Source: Prochlorococcus sp. MIT 1307 | Lineage (GTDB): Bacteria; Cyanobacteriota; Cyanobacteriia; PCC-6307; Cyanobiaceae | DNA length: 64,000 nucleotides | Assembly (NCBI RefSeq): GCF_034092395.1 | Contig: NZ_CP139301.1 | Coordinates: forward strand, 434,001-498,000 | Direction of reading: 5' to 3' | In this document: positions 20,446 to 30,900 of the stretch, piece after piece | Layout of the letters: each line of letters opens with the position of its first letter | Numbering within the stretch: position 1 is the first letter of the stretch | Program-made: the position numbers and the translations under genes | The notes under the pieces: generated by a model | What the model was told of the DNA's origin: nothing | The model's input: the letters and a program-made list of their open reading frames with translations, nothing else | Databases searched by the model: none

Positions 20446-21393
20446 ATGGCGCAGCCGCGCATTGGACAAAAAGTGATAGTGGACGTTCCATCCACTACAG
20501 CCAACCTAGGTCCAGGCTTTGACTGCCTAGGCGCAGCATTGGGATTAAACAATCGATTCACCATAAAAAGAATTGAAGGTGATGGTGAACGTTTTGAACT
20601 CATCATGGAAGGAAATGAGGGTAGCCACCTACGTGGAGGGCCAGAGAATTTGGTTTATCGAGCTGCTCAGAGAGTCTGGAAAGCCGCAGGAATTGAACCA
20701 GTAGGACTGGAGGCGAGAGTGAGGCTTGCTGTCCCACCAGCGAGAGGGCTGGGGAGCAGTGCTACCGCAATTGTCGCTGGCCTAGTAGGTGCAAATGCCC
20801 TTATGGACTCTCCACTTGCAAAAGAAAAGCTTTTAGAACTTGCAATAGATATTGAAGGTCATCCCGACAATGTTGTTCCATCTCTGTTAGGGGGATTATG
20901 CATGACAGCCAAAGCGGCCTCAGAGCGTTGGAGAGTAATTCGCTGTGAATGGATGCACTCAGTTAAAGCGGTTGTAGCTATTCCTTCGATACGTTTAAGT
21001 ACAAGTGAGGCTAGAAGAGTTATGCCTAAGACAATTCCCATAGGGGATGCAATTACAAACCTTGGCGCTCTTACGTTGCTTTTACAAGGACTTAGAACTG
21101 GCAACGGAGAGTTAATAGCCGATGGAATGAACGACCGCCTACATGAACCTTACAGATGGAGATTAATTAAGGGTGGGCTTGAAGTAAGAGGAGCAGCAAT
21201 AGAAGCTGGAGCTTGGGGTTGCGTAATTAGCGGAGCAGGTCCAAGTGTTCTTGCACTTTGCAATGAAGCTGATGGTCCCCAAATAAGTCAAGCCATGATG
21301 AAGGCATGGGAAAATTTAGGGGTAGAAAGTAGAGCTCCCATTCTTAGCCTTCAAACGACTGGAAGCCAATGGCGTCCAGGGCTGTCTGAGTAG
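20446..21393 (+). CDS. thrB: Homoserine kinase
   Basis: GHMP-family kinase that phosphorylates homoserine on the way to threonine. Motifs are VDVPSTTANLGPGFDCLGAA near the N-terminus, the GHMP ATP loop PPARGLGSSATAIVAG, IEGHPDNVVPSLLGG and the C-terminal GCVISGAGPSVLAL. Length 315 aa is typical and ATG 20446 is the only sensible start before the conserved first strand. It lies 31 bp after glk. The stop codon sits inside a 22-bp inverted repeat (separate entry). Confidence 0.97.
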   Translation: MAQPRIGQKVIVDVPSTTANLGPGFDCLGAALGLNNRFTIKRIEGDGERFELIMEGNEGSHLRGGPENLVYRAAQRVWKAAGIEPVGLEARVRLAVPPARGLGSSATAIVAGLVGANALMDSPLAKEKLLELAIDIEGHPDNVVPSLLGGLCMTAKAASERWRVIRCEWMHSVKAVVAIPSIRLSTSEARRVMPKTIPIGDAITNLGALTLLLQGLRTGNGELIADGMNDRLHEPYRWRLIKGGLEVRGAAIEAGAWGCVISGAGPSVLALCNEADGPQISQAMMKAWENLGVESRAPILSLQTTGSQWRPGLSE

Positions 21394-21405
21394 TTCTACT
21401 CAGAC
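21384..21405 (+). repeat. Perfect inverted repeat spanning the thrB stop codon
   Basis: Two 10-base arms (GTCTGAGTAG and its exact complement) are separated by TT, with the thrB TAG inside the left arm. As RNA this can fold as about 9 bp with a 4-base loop. No T-run follows, so termination is doubtful; stabilising the 3' end of the upstream message before ndhD is another possibility. Confidence 0.55.
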
Positions 21406-21450
21406 CATTAACCTGGGGCTGGTAAGTTCGTACAAATCCACTAAAAAATC

Positions 21451-23022
21451 ATGGACGCCAATATGCCGCTAACGGCGGCGTCCCAGGCATCAATCCCCTG
21501 GCTTTCACTAATAGTTCTGCTTCCAGCAGCAGGTTCCTTGGTAATTCCTTTATTACCAGGCGGTGACAAATCTAATTCAAACCTTCCTAGAAACATAGCT
21601 CTAGGTTTCCTGTTTGCAGATTTCTTACTGATCATTGGTGTAATAGGAACCATTTTCAATACTCAAGTACCTGGAATCCAATTAGCCGAAAGAGTTAATT
21701 GGATTCCTTTAATAGGACTTGAATGGTCACTAGGAATTGATGGTATTTCGGCCCCTCTTTTGGTTCTAAGTGGCTTAATAACCCTACTTTCAGCTGCTGC
21801 AAGCTGGAAACTTAAAAGCAAGACCAAGCTATATTTTGCACTATTACTAATACAAGCTTCTGCTCAAGGACTGGTATTTCTATCCCAAGATTTTCTCCTG
21901 TTTTTCCTAGCCTGGGAATTGGAACTAGTCCCCGTATATTTGTTAATTGCAATCTGGGGAGGAACTAATCGTCAATATGCAGCCACAAAGTTCATCCTCT
22001 ATACAGCTCTTGCCTCTTTACTGATACTCATAAGTGGGCTTGCTCTAGCCCTTTCAGCTGGCCAATACACTCTCAACTTAACTGAACTAGCAAGTAGAGC
22101 TCCAAAAGGCAGTTTTGGGCTATTTTGTTACCTCGGTTTTTTAGTTGGTTTTGGTGTAAAGCTTCCTATCTTTCCTCTACATACATGGCTTCCTGACGCT
22201 CATGGAGAAGCAAATGCGCCCGTTTCAATGCTTTTAGCAGGTGTGCTGTTGAAGATGGGCGGATATGCACTACTACGATTCAACGTACAAATGCTCCCTG
22301 AAGCTCATACCCAACTAGCTCCAGCACTTGTAGTAATAGGAATTGTCAATATTATTTATGGCGCTCTTAACGCTTTTGCTCAGGACAATGTGAAACGAAG
22401 GATTGCCTGTAGCTCAGTAAGTCATATGGGTTTTGTTTTGTTAGGAATTGGCGCAATAGATGCTCTTGGAATAAGTGGTGCAATGCTTCAAATGATTAGT
22501 CATGGATTAATTGCAGCCGCGATGTTTTTCTTCACAGGATCTTTTTATGAACGAACAAATACACTTTCAATCCCAAACATGGGAGGGCTGGCAAAGGTAT
22601 TACCAATAACCTTTGCTTTCTTTTTAGCAAGTTCATTAGCATCCTTAGCGCTCCCAGGAATGAGCGGCTTTGTAAGCGAAATTACTGTTTTCTTAGGCAT
22701 TACAAGTCAAGATAATTTTACTTCTATCTTTAGAGCAATCACTATATTTATGGCAGCAATAGGATTAGTTCTAACTCCAATTTACCTCTTATCAATGTGC
22801 AGGCGTGTATTCTTTGGTCCAAGGATACCAGCATTAGCAAAGATAGAAGAGATGAGTCCACGAGAGTTAACTATAGGGCTTAGCCTTTTAGTTCCAACAT
22901 TAGTAATTGGTTTTTGGCCAAGAATAGCTATAGATTTATATGAATCATCAACTAATGCTTTAGCCCAAACACTTCTAACTCATAATCTTATAGCTATAAC
23001 AAAATTTACAATTTTTAGCTAA
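21451..23022 (+). CDS. ndhD: NAD(P)H-quinone oxidoreductase subunit 4 (NDH-1 complex)
   Basis: Proton-pumping antiporter-like subunit of thylakoid NDH-1, active in respiration and cyclic electron flow. The 523-aa protein is almost wholly hydrophobic, with about 14 membrane segments. Diagnostic stretches are [36 protein letters not shown] (with the conserved Glu), [26 protein letters not shown] and [20 protein letters not shown] 21451 is the upstream of two close ATGs. The gene is followed after one base by the M3 peptidase gene. The sequence is the respiratory/cyclic NdhD type, not obviously the CO2-uptake paralogue. Confidence 0.95.
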   Translation: MDANMPLTAASQASIPWLSLIVLLPAAGSLVIPLLPGGDKSNSNLPRNIALGFLFADFLLIIGVIGTIFNTQVPGIQLAERVNWIPLIGLEWSLGIDGISAPLLVLSGLITLLSAAASWKLKSKTKLYFALLLIQASAQGLVFLSQDFLLFFLAWELELVPVYLLIAIWGGTNRQYAATKFILYTALASLLILISGLALALSAGQYTLNLTELASRAPKGSFGLFCYLGFLVGFGVKLPIFPLHTWLPDAHGEANAPVSMLLAGVLLKMGGYALLRFNVQMLPEAHTQLAPALVVIGIVNIIYGALNAFAQDNVKRRIACSSVSHMGFVLLGIGAIDALGISGAMLQMISHGLIAAAMFFFTGSFYERTNTLSIPNMGGLAKVLPITFAFFLASSLASLALPGMSGFVSEITVFLGITSQDNFTSIFRAITIFMAAIGLVLTPIYLLSMCRRVFFGPRIPALAKIEEMSPRELTIGLSLLVPTLVIGFWPRIAIDLYESSTNALAQTLLTHNLIAITKFTIFS

Positions 23023-23023
23023 C

Positions 23024-25165
23024 ATGAATAAAAAATCTAAAAACACAAAAGTAGAACCTTTACTTCAGGGCCAAGGAATACCTAACTATAAAGAAATAAC
23101 ACCTTTAAAAATAAATGAAAATCTTTCTTTACTACTAAAACAACTCAATGAAGATTTCACTCTATTAGAACAAGAGATTAACAAAAGCCTCAATTCTAAA
23201 CAATCCCTAAATTGGGATGAAGTGATGACGCCTCTACACAAACTGTCAGAGCGGTTGCGTTGGAGTTGGGGCGTTGTATGCCACCTAAACGGAGTGCGCA
23301 ATACTCCTGAACTACGTGAAGCCTACTCTAAAAAGCAAACAGATGTAATTCGATTTAGCAATAAAATTGGACAAAGTAAAATCATTCACAAAGCCTTATG
23401 TTCACTTGAAAAGAATTCAACAAAACTAAGCCTAAATCAAACTCAAAAAAGAATACTTGAAGCAGAGTTGCTTTCTATGAATCAACGTGGTGTTGGATTA
23501 GATGGACCTAACCAAGAAGATTTCAATGTCGCAAGTGAGCGTCTAGCTGAACTATCCACAACTTTCAGCAACAATGTTCTTGATGCTACGAAAAAATGGA
23601 GTTTACTTTTAACCAAAAAATCTGATGTTGAAGGTCTACCACCTAGAGCACTTGAACTTCTTGCCGCTTCTGCAAAAGAATCAGGTGATTTAAGACAAGA
23701 CAACAAAAATATTCCAACAGCAAAAGAGGGACCATGGAGGCTTGGCCTAGACATGCCTAGATATATTTCTTTTATGACACATGGAAGGAAAAGAGAAATC
23801 AGAGAATGCCTTTATAAAGCTCATGTCAGCAGGGCCAGCGATGGAGATTTAAATAACCAAGTATTGATAGAAGAGATACTTAAACTTCGAACTCAACAAG
23901 CAAAACGATTAGGACACAAAAGCTGGGCAGAACTGAGCTTGTGCAACAAAATGGCTGAAAACATAGAAACTGTAGAAAAGCTACTTGAAGAACTACGTTC
24001 TGCGGCAATGCCTGCAGCACAAAAAGAACTCGCTGATCTGCAATCATGCGCCGAAAGACATGGCGCCAAAGAAGCATCTAAACTGGCACCATGGGACATA
24101 AATTATTGGTCAGAACAACTTAAACAAGAAAAATTTCAACTTAACCAAGAAGAACTCAGACCTTGGTTTCCACTACCTCAAGTACTTCAAGGCCTTTTCG
24201 ATCTCTGCGAAAGGCTTTTCGGGATAAAAATCGAAAAAGCTGATGGAGATATACCTACTTGGCATGAAGATGTTCGTTTTTTCAAAGTGCTCGATTCAAG
24301 TGGATCAGATCTCGCTTATTTCTACCTAGACCCCTACAGCAGACCAAGTAACAAACGTGGTGGAGCATGGATGGATGAATGTCTTGGAAGAAGCAAGTTT
24401 CAAGATGGCAAGACTGTTCTACCAATCGCTTATTTAATTTGTAATCAAACACCACCAACAAAAGACAAGCCTAGCCTTATGAGTTTCGAAGAAGTAGAGA
24501 CGTTGTTCCATGAATTTGGTCATGGACTACAACACATGCTTACGACTGTCGACTATCCACAAGCAGCAGGTATTAATAATGTTGAATGGGATGCAGTAGA
24601 GCTGCCCAGTCAATTTATGGAGAATTGGTGTTTAGACCGCAAAACGCTAATGGGAATGGCAAAGCATTGGCAAACCGGCGAATCATTAGGTCAAGAAGAA
24701 TTCAAGAAGTTGCAACTGAGTCGTACATTTAATTCTGGGCTCGCGACACTTAGACAAGTTCATTTCGCGTTGACAGATCTACGTCTTCATAGTGAATGGG
24801 GGGAACAAAATAAAAACACTCCTGATCATCTAAGAAGACAGATTGCTCAAACAACAACCGTGATACCTCCAATCAAAGAAGATCAGTTTCTATGTGCTTT
24901 CAGCCACATCTTTGCAGGTGGTTATTCAGCAGGTTACTACTCCTACAAATGGTCAGAAGTACTAAGTGCAGATGCCTATGCAGCTTTTGAAGAAGTAGAA
25001 GTTGATAATGAAGAACAAATCAAAGCTATAGGAAAGCGCTTCCGTGACACTGTTCTAAGCCTTGGAGGTAGTAAGTCGCCCCAAGATGTCTTTAAAAAAT
25101 TCCGAGGAAGATCTCCAAATACAAAAGCATTAATTCGTCATTCAGGACTATCTGTTACTGACTGA
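23024..25165 (+). CDS. M3 family metallopeptidase (oligopeptidase A-like)
   Basis: Cytoplasmic zinc endopeptidase that degrades short peptides, including cleaved signal peptides in the E. coli OpdA/PrlC model. The catalytic motif LFHEFGHGLQHML (HExxH) is intact, followed by GINNVEWDAVELPSQFMENW containing the third ligand Glu. The substrate-binding tail FAGGYSAGYYSYKWSEVLSADAY is typical of M3A. Length 713 aa is full size. ATG 23024 is one base after the ndhD stop, so it is probably transcribed with ndhD. The 3' end overlaps the opposing hydrolase gene by 11 bp. Confidence 0.93.
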   Translation: MNKKSKNTKVEPLLQGQGIPNYKEITPLKINENLSLLLKQLNEDFTLLEQEINKSLNSKQSLNWDEVMTPLHKLSERLRWSWGVVCHLNGVRNTPELREAYSKKQTDVIRFSNKIGQSKIIHKALCSLEKNSTKLSLNQTQKRILEAELLSMNQRGVGLDGPNQEDFNVASERLAELSTTFSNNVLDATKKWSLLLTKKSDVEGLPPRALELLAASAKESGDLRQDNKNIPTAKEGPWRLGLDMPRYISFMTHGRKREIRECLYKAHVSRASDGDLNNQVLIEEILKLRTQQAKRLGHKSWAELSLCNKMAENIETVEKLLEELRSAAMPAAQKELADLQSCAERHGAKEASKLAPWDINYWSEQLKQEKFQLNQEELRPWFPLPQVLQGLFDLCERLFGIKIEKADGDIPTWHEDVRFFKVLDSSGSDLAYFYLDPYSRPSNKRGGAWMDECLGRSKFQDGKTVLPIAYLICNQTPPTKDKPSLMSFEEVETLFHEFGHGLQHMLTTVDYPQAAGINNVEWDAVELPSQFMENWCLDRKTLMGMAKHWQTGESLGQEEFKKLQLSRTFNSGLATLRQVHFALTDLRLHSEWGEQNKNTPDHLRRQIAQTTTVIPPIKEDQFLCAFSHIFAGGYSAGYYSYKWSEVLSADAYAAFEEVEVDNEEQIKAIGKRFRDTVLSLGGSKSPQDVFKKFRGRSPNTKALIRHSGLSVTD

Positions 25166-25754
25166 ATATCGCATGAGATATGATTTTCAAAGACTTGGGA
25201 TGAGAAATCAAGTCTTTATGAGTAAGTACCGGAACAGAAAAGTTTGCACCAATGGGTAAAGTTGCTTGCCAACCGGGGAAAGTCATCAAGTCCCAACGAC
25301 AAAAATAACTACTACATTTTACCGCTTGCAATTTATGAACATCTCTACTCAAGTCTCTTAGTAAATCACTACCACGTTTCATATCAGCAACACCTGGAAG
25401 CCACCATGAAGGTATACATTCAGCCATAACCGTTCCACGGTGAGGTGTACCTACACTAATAAAACTATTAGTTCGTAGGGCACCGCCTAATTCTTGCAGC
25501 CATACTCTACTGACAAGGCCTCCCATTGAGAAGCCAAGCAAGTCAACAACCTTGTCAGCACCAAAACGCTTATTTATCAATTCCTCTAAGAGAAAAGCCA
25601 GCTTTTGTAAAGGAATACTTCCACCCTTATGAGGCAGGTGAGGCGTATATACACACAAATTACTTTTTTCTAAATAGCCAAGTAAACGATTAAAAATTCG
25701 GGGGTCATCCCATAGCCCATGAACCAAAATAAGATTCCTTTCAAGAGAAGTCAT
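25155..25754 (-). CDS. Alpha/beta hydrolase, lipase-like
   Basis: Putative esterase/lipase of 199 aa with the alpha/beta-hydrolase layout. The N-terminal strand ILVHGLWDDPRIF provides the oxyanion region. The nucleophile elbow LLGFSMGGLVSRVWLQELG has the GxSxG serine, and SVGTPHRGT resembles lipases of the triacylglycerol/PGAP1 type. A late His appears in VLTHKDLISHP. The natural substrate is unknown. ATG 25754 overlaps the folB end by 14 bp, making the minus-strand run proA-folB-hydrolase a tight operon. Conserved cyanobacterial family from pattern; no specific name assigned. Confidence 0.82.
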   Translation of the reverse strand: MTSLERNLILVHGLWDDPRIFNRLLGYLEKSNLCVYTPHLPHKGGSIPLQKLAFLLEELINKRFGADKVVDLLGFSMGGLVSRVWLQELGGALRTNSFISVGTPHRGTVMAECIPSWWLPGVADMKRGSDLLRDLSRDVHKLQAVKCSSYFCRWDLMTFPGWQATLPIGANFSVPVLTHKDLISHPKSLKIISHAIFSQ

Positions 25755-26142
25755 TACTAATTTGGGGAGGAAAGTAGCGACTTCTCTCTACACCCACACT
25801 TCCACCAAAACCTGAAATAGGAGCCGAGCATTTTCGAAGAAAAACCTTCATAGGGATTGGACCATAAATGCATTCAAGGCGATCTAAAATTAATTCGCTA
25901 AATCGTTCAATGGTTTTGCAATTAAGCTGAAAAGCAATTTGCTGAAGATCTTTTATAGCAAGACTATAATCTGCTGTAGCGGATAGATCATCATTTAAAG
26001 CTGCTTTTTTCAAGTCTAGCCAGAGGCTAAAATCCAATAAGAATGATTGTCCATGAAGACGTTCCTGATCTAGGACACCAACATGGGCCCATAAGTTGAC
26101 ATTATTTACATGAATAGCTCCAATAGATTGATAACCACTCAT
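25741..26142 (-). CDS. folB: Dihydroneopterin aldolase
   Basis: Folate pathway enzyme that cleaves dihydroneopterin to 6-hydroxymethyl-dihydropterin and glycolaldehyde. The 133-aa protein contains [31 protein letters not shown], spread over about residues 10-42, with the conserved Glu and the VGVL/EQ turn. It also has [20 protein letters not shown] and the late [20 protein letters not shown], the expected order for FolB. The N-terminal ten residues exceed the usual length slightly. ATG 26142 overlaps the proA stop by 4 bp and the gene overlaps the hydrolase gene downstream. Confidence 0.92.
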   Translation of the reverse strand: MSGYQSIGAIHVNNVNLWAHVGVLDQERLHGQSFLLDFSLWLDLKKAALNDDLSATADYSLAIKDLQQIAFQLNCKTIERFSELILDRLECIYGPIPMKVFLRKCSAPISGFGGSVGVERSRYFPPQISNDFS

Positions 26143-27455
26143 AAAAGTAAGTTCTTATGTGTAAAGCACTTGTCACCTGAGGCGTAATCAGAAGCGATGT
26201 GTCCTTCACCCCGCAAAAAATATCTATACGTTACTAACCCTTCCAAACCCACCGGACCTCTTGGAGGAAGAGTCTGAGTACTGATCCCAACTTCAGCTCC
26301 AAAACCATATCGAAAACCATCAGCAAAGCGAGTAGAACAGTTGTGATAAACACCTGAACTATCAATAGCACATAGGAACTTTTCCGCCGTTAACTTGTTA
26401 TTAGTCATAATAGATTCAGTATGACGAGAGCTATAGGTATTTATATGTGATATAGCTTCATCAACGGACTGAACTATCTTAACTGAAAGAATCAAATCAA
26501 GATATTCAGTTTCCCAATCTTTTTCACTGGCTCCAAAATCAATTCCAATTGCTTGGCTTTTCTCATCACCTAATAGTTTTACTCCTAGTTTTTGAAATGC
26601 CGGGATTGCCTTAGATAAGAACGTCTGAGCAATATCCTGATGTACAAGCAGTGTCTCTATAGCATTACAAGCAGCAGGATATTGCGTCTTGCTATCAATA
26701 GCTACGCGTAGTGCCATTAACAAATCCGCATCTGAATCCACATATAAATGGCAGATACCATCTGCATGACCAAGAACTGGAATACGGGTATTATCTTGAA
26801 TAAAACGTACTAGTTCATTGCTACCACGTGGAATAATCAAATCAACTAGTCCATCTAATCGAAGCAGGGCTAAGCTTTCTTTACGAGTAGTCAACAAAGC
26901 TAACGCCTGTGGCTCCACCTCAGAAAGAGAAAGTCCCTCTTGCAACGTCGTCAAAATAACATCATTAGTACGGCTCGCTTCACTACCACCTTTAAGGATT
27001 GCACCATTACCTGAACGTATAGCTAGCGACGCAATCTGTATAACAGCATCAGGCCTTGCTTCAAAAATGACCCCTAACACCCCCAAGGGGACAGTTAACC
27101 TCTCAAGCAAAAGTCCATGGTCTAACTCTCGGTACAATTGACGCAATCCAAGAGGGTCTGGTAAACAAGCAACTTGGCGGACTCCTTCTATAGCGGCTTT
27201 CAACTTGATCTCATCTAGCTTGAGTCTTGCCATTAAGGCTTGATTAAGACCTTCATCAGAAGAACGATTGAGGTCCTCAATATTGGCTTTAACTATTTCT
27301 GTTGACCGCCGAGCCAAAGCATCTGCCATTGCAATTAGAGCAGATTTTCGCTGTACATCTGATGTCTGTCCAAGAGTGCTAGCAGAATTACGTACTAAAA
27401 CAGCTCTTTTGTATAAATCAGTAGAAGGTTCAGGAACTCTAAGAGAACAGGTCAT
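26139..27455 (-). CDS. proA: Gamma-glutamyl phosphate reductase
   Basis: Reduces gamma-glutamyl phosphate to glutamate semialdehyde with NADPH in proline synthesis. Aldehyde-dehydrogenase-like motifs are [61 protein letters not shown] and the catalytic cysteine in [14 protein letters not shown]. The C-terminus [18 protein letters not shown] is also characteristic. Length 438 aa is slightly above the E. coli enzyme. ATG 27455 starts a short extension. It leads the folB-hydrolase run, with a 43-bp gap to the ROK remnant upstream. Confidence 0.96.
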   Translation of the reverse strand: MTCSLRVPEPSTDLYKRAVLVRNSASTLGQTSDVQRKSALIAMADALARRSTEIVKANIEDLNRSSDEGLNQALMARLKLDEIKLKAAIEGVRQVACLPDPLGLRQLYRELDHGLLLERLTVPLGVLGVIFEARPDAVIQIASLAIRSGNGAILKGGSEASRTNDVILTTLQEGLSLSEVEPQALALLTTRKESLALLRLDGLVDLIIPRGSNELVRFIQDNTRIPVLGHADGICHLYVDSDADLLMALRVAIDSKTQYPAACNAIETLLVHQDIAQTFLSKAIPAFQKLGVKLLGDEKSQAIGIDFGASEKDWETEYLDLILSVKIVQSVDEAISHINTYSSRHTESIMTNNKLTAEKFLCAIDSSGVYHNCSTRFADGFRYGFGAEVGISTQTLPPRGPVGLEGLVTYRYFLRGEGHIASDYASGDKCFTHKNLLL

Positions 27456-27498
27456 CGCTTTAATTTACTTAGAGAGATCATTACTCCTTAAAGGTAGT

Positions 27499-27951
27499 CT
27501 ATAAAACTTTTGAGTCCCTTAAAGCCAAAAGAGCTGCTCCACGAGTCATGAATATATTATGATCACTGTACTTAATCTTCGCCTGACAATTCTTCCCGGC
27601 TTTAGAGCATTTAATAGAGTTATTAAGAAAAACCTTCCTAGACAATCTTGGCTCTAACCAATCACTAAGAGGAACATCGAACCATCCTGGAAGCATGGGG
27701 CATGAGGTTACTGTCCTGCCAGTTATGTCTATCACACCAGGAAGGCCTACTCCAACCAAATCCGCCCGACAATCAGGGTCAATCAACTCTATTTTGTCGC
27801 ATAGTGCAACTGTTACAGCTCCTGGCATCGCTGGTCGTGGAAGTTCCAATTGAGAAATGCTATAAGGATTACCAGAAAGATCAAAGCAACAAAGTCTAAT
27901 AGTTTCAACTCCGATCTCTACTCCTATCAAGTGGCAACTTGAAGAATACAT
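27499..27951 (-). pseudogene. Internally deleted ROK-family sugar kinase remnant
   Basis: The 150-aa frame matches the two ends of a ROK kinase but lacks the middle. Residues 8-110 read like a ROK N-terminal domain (RPAMPGAVTVALCDKIELID, VGVGLPGVIDITGRTV, LPGWFDVPLSDWLEPRL), a pattern I associate with marine cyanobacterial ROK proteins of about 300 aa. The N-terminal phosphate loop is spoiled (EIGVET instead of a DGGT/GGT type). The catalytic Asn-Asp pair is Asn-Asn. After about residue 118 it jumps to a C-terminal RGAALLAL. ATP-, sugar- and zinc-binding parts are missing, so kinase activity is not expected. The frame itself is uninterrupted, so a retained non-catalytic role is possible. It sits between the TamB-like gene and proA. 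Confidence 0.7.
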
Positions 27952-27955
27952 CTAC

Positions 27956-30900
27956 TCAATACCTTAAAAACAATTGAAATTGACTCTGCCAATTACCCTC
28001 CTTGTCAAGAGAGCCAAGTGCATCTAAATTTGAGTTGACTGCATATCGAAGAGTTCCCTGTGGAGGAATATCGCTACGGTTCGGTGTCGCCTGAACAGAA
28101 AAATTGAACTTTTTATTTAAATCAATCCCAATATCTGTAACCCAAGCCTGTTGAGGTGTATCTGTTTCATCACCACTACTAGATTTAGCGTCCTTAGCCC
28201 CTTTGGGACTAGACACAATTGTGGTCGGATATAAAGAAAATTGTAATCGTTCACTAAATGAATCTGTGACATTACCTAGAAGAGGAGAGATAAAAGATCT
28301 CCCAATTACAGTACCCAAAACAGCACTCTCTCCTCCCTGAAACAAACTAGTAAGCGAGTTACCGCCAAGGAGTCCAATTAGTTCATTACGAGGCATAGTT
28401 GGCCTACTTGTTAGTTGGAAGTTGTCAGAAATACGATCAGCAGGACCCGTCGCTATAAGTTCTACCTTGATCATCCGAGAGCCCCCAATGCCAAATGCGC
28501 CTGATCCATTAGTTGAAAAGTCACTAGAAGAAGAAAGATTTTCAGCAGATCTAAGCGTGTCAGGAATGCTAGTAATCATTGTTACGTCAACATAAGGAAT
28601 TAACCCCATTGAAGGCGCAAATACTGCGACATTTTGTTTGCTCCGATCAAAATTGAATGTGGTGGTAAATAGGTTGACACGTCCTTTCGTCAAACGAACA
28701 ACTCCACTTGCAGCAAGTGTTTGATCTAAGGCGCCATTTAAGGTCAGAAGACCATTAGCATCGAAAATCGCAAGTGGTTGGAGTGTAAAAGCATTAGGGG
28801 GAGTGGCTATTTGAAACTTAGGTCCCAAACGTAACCGCAATTTATTAAAGCTTATTTTGGAGAATTTTTTAGGGATAGATAAGCGAAAAATTCTGCTGGC
28901 TGTTGAATTTGAATCTTGTACAAACAAATTAAGGGGTTTTTTCATATCCCACCTTTGCTCTGGTAGTAATGTCATTTTTCTACGCCTAGAAAAACTCGCA
29001 CTTACATTATTTTCTTTGGAAATCTTTTTTTTCGAGCCACTCTTCTTGGGAGGAGAAAATGATCCATCCTTAATAGTTAGGTTTCCACCTATTTGTGGTT
29101 CAAATAATGCGCCTTTTAAACGAAGATTTGATGCCACCTCAACTTCGCCATATGGCAATTTAAGTGGGACTTGCTTCATTTTAATAGCTAATGGTTGGAG
29201 TTCTTCCTGTTCTGAACGAAACAAGCCAATGGAACCAAAGCCTTTGACAGTACCTTTACTACCCATCTTCCCCTCAAGATTAAGTATTTCAAGCCTATTA
29301 AAATCAAAAACCATGGAAGCGTTTAAATCCTTTATCTCTTTCTCCATAACAACAAACTCACCATTTTTTAAGACCAAAAAGCCATTAGCTATGGGAGCAT
29401 CACGAGTTCCCCTTATAAGAAATCTGACATCTGCGGTTCCTTTTTCCCAAGTCAACGCACCATCAGATAAACCAGCAAGAAAATGAAGACCATCACCATG
29501 GCTCTCAACCCTAAAATCTATTGGTGATGAAGGATCCAATGGCACTTCGCCAATCAACCTCAACGGCTCGACTGAAGAAGTACTACGTAGTAACACATCC
29601 ATTTTCAAAATAGAATCAGTTAAAGAAAATTCGCCTCTATCAAGAACAAATTCTTTTTCAGCTAAACGAGCATCTTCTAGAACAAGTTCAGCAGTAATGT
29701 CAGGTATACCCTTACTTCTACGATATTGCCCAGATATTCCAAACATTCCTGATAAGGAGGAGGGGACAGGCCCAAGTAGAGAAAGAAGTGAAAAAGGTAC
29801 ATTTAAAAGAGAGAATTGCCCCAAACCTCCTTGCAACGGGCCTCTAATAGTTGCGACAAGTGGCTGTACTTTAAAGTCAATTTGACTTTTTCTTCCAGTA
29901 GGCCAAAGATGACCAGAAAGCTTTAGATCTAAATTGAGATTTTCCATATCAGCTCCTGCAACTTCTACCACTGCATCAACTTCACCTTGAAGGTCATTTG
30001 GATCAATCCTTTTATAGGTAGAACTGATTTTACTTTTGCTGTTTAATAAAGAAGTTTGAGAATGTACCAGTGCATTTAGACGTCCATCTAAGGAGTCACC
30101 AAAAGCTTTAACAAAAAAGCCACCCAAATCTTTTGCATTACCTCCCATTGAAGTAGCCTTTATATTAATTTTCGGCAACTGAAGTACGGTATCAGTAATC
30201 CATCTTGCGCTAACACCTAAAGCTTCTGCTTTTGCCTTAAGTCTACCTCCCACACTACCTTTAGCATTTAGTAAAACTTGGCCCTGATCAGGTGGAAGGA
30301 TCTCACCATTAACAGAAAAATTATTCTCAAAATAGTTACCATTCAAGCGAGCCTCCTTTAAACGAAGACCCATATAACGTGGGTAACGCATCGTTATTTC
30401 TCCATCAATCGAAAGAGGGCTTATCCCAACGCTTCCATTACCACTCAACTGACCAAAAATACGTTTAAAGCTCTTTTCAGGTGGGATTGCTACTTCAACT
30501 CGATCAAGCCTAAAACTTTTTGCCTTCCAAGAGAAGGAATTGTTGAATCTTTCCAATAAGATTTCCCCTCCTAATCGTTTGACATTTAAATTATCTAGCT
30601 TCCAATTTTTGTTGAAGTTCGCAGATAATTTGCCAGGGACTGAGGCTCCAGAAGAAGACATAGTCAGCTCACCACCACCACCTGAAAGGCCTTGGAAGGC
30701 ACCACTCCAAACTTCCTGCAGGCGAAGACCATTAACCTGAGGGTTGGTAAGCCCTATATCAAAATTAGTCTTAAGCGCAGAGAGCGGTCCGGTAATCCTT
30801 CCTTTAGCAGACAAAGTTCCTGCCAATGAAGTTTCAAGAAGAGAGCCGATAGGAACCAAGGGGAAAGGCTTGAGATCAAAATCAGCCAGAAGTTCTCCAG

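Noticed and set aside
28857-29486. 209-codon plus-strand frame inside the TamB-like gene
   Set aside because: It is antisense to a well-supported long gene, shows no domain, and is a chance frame of strand complementarity.
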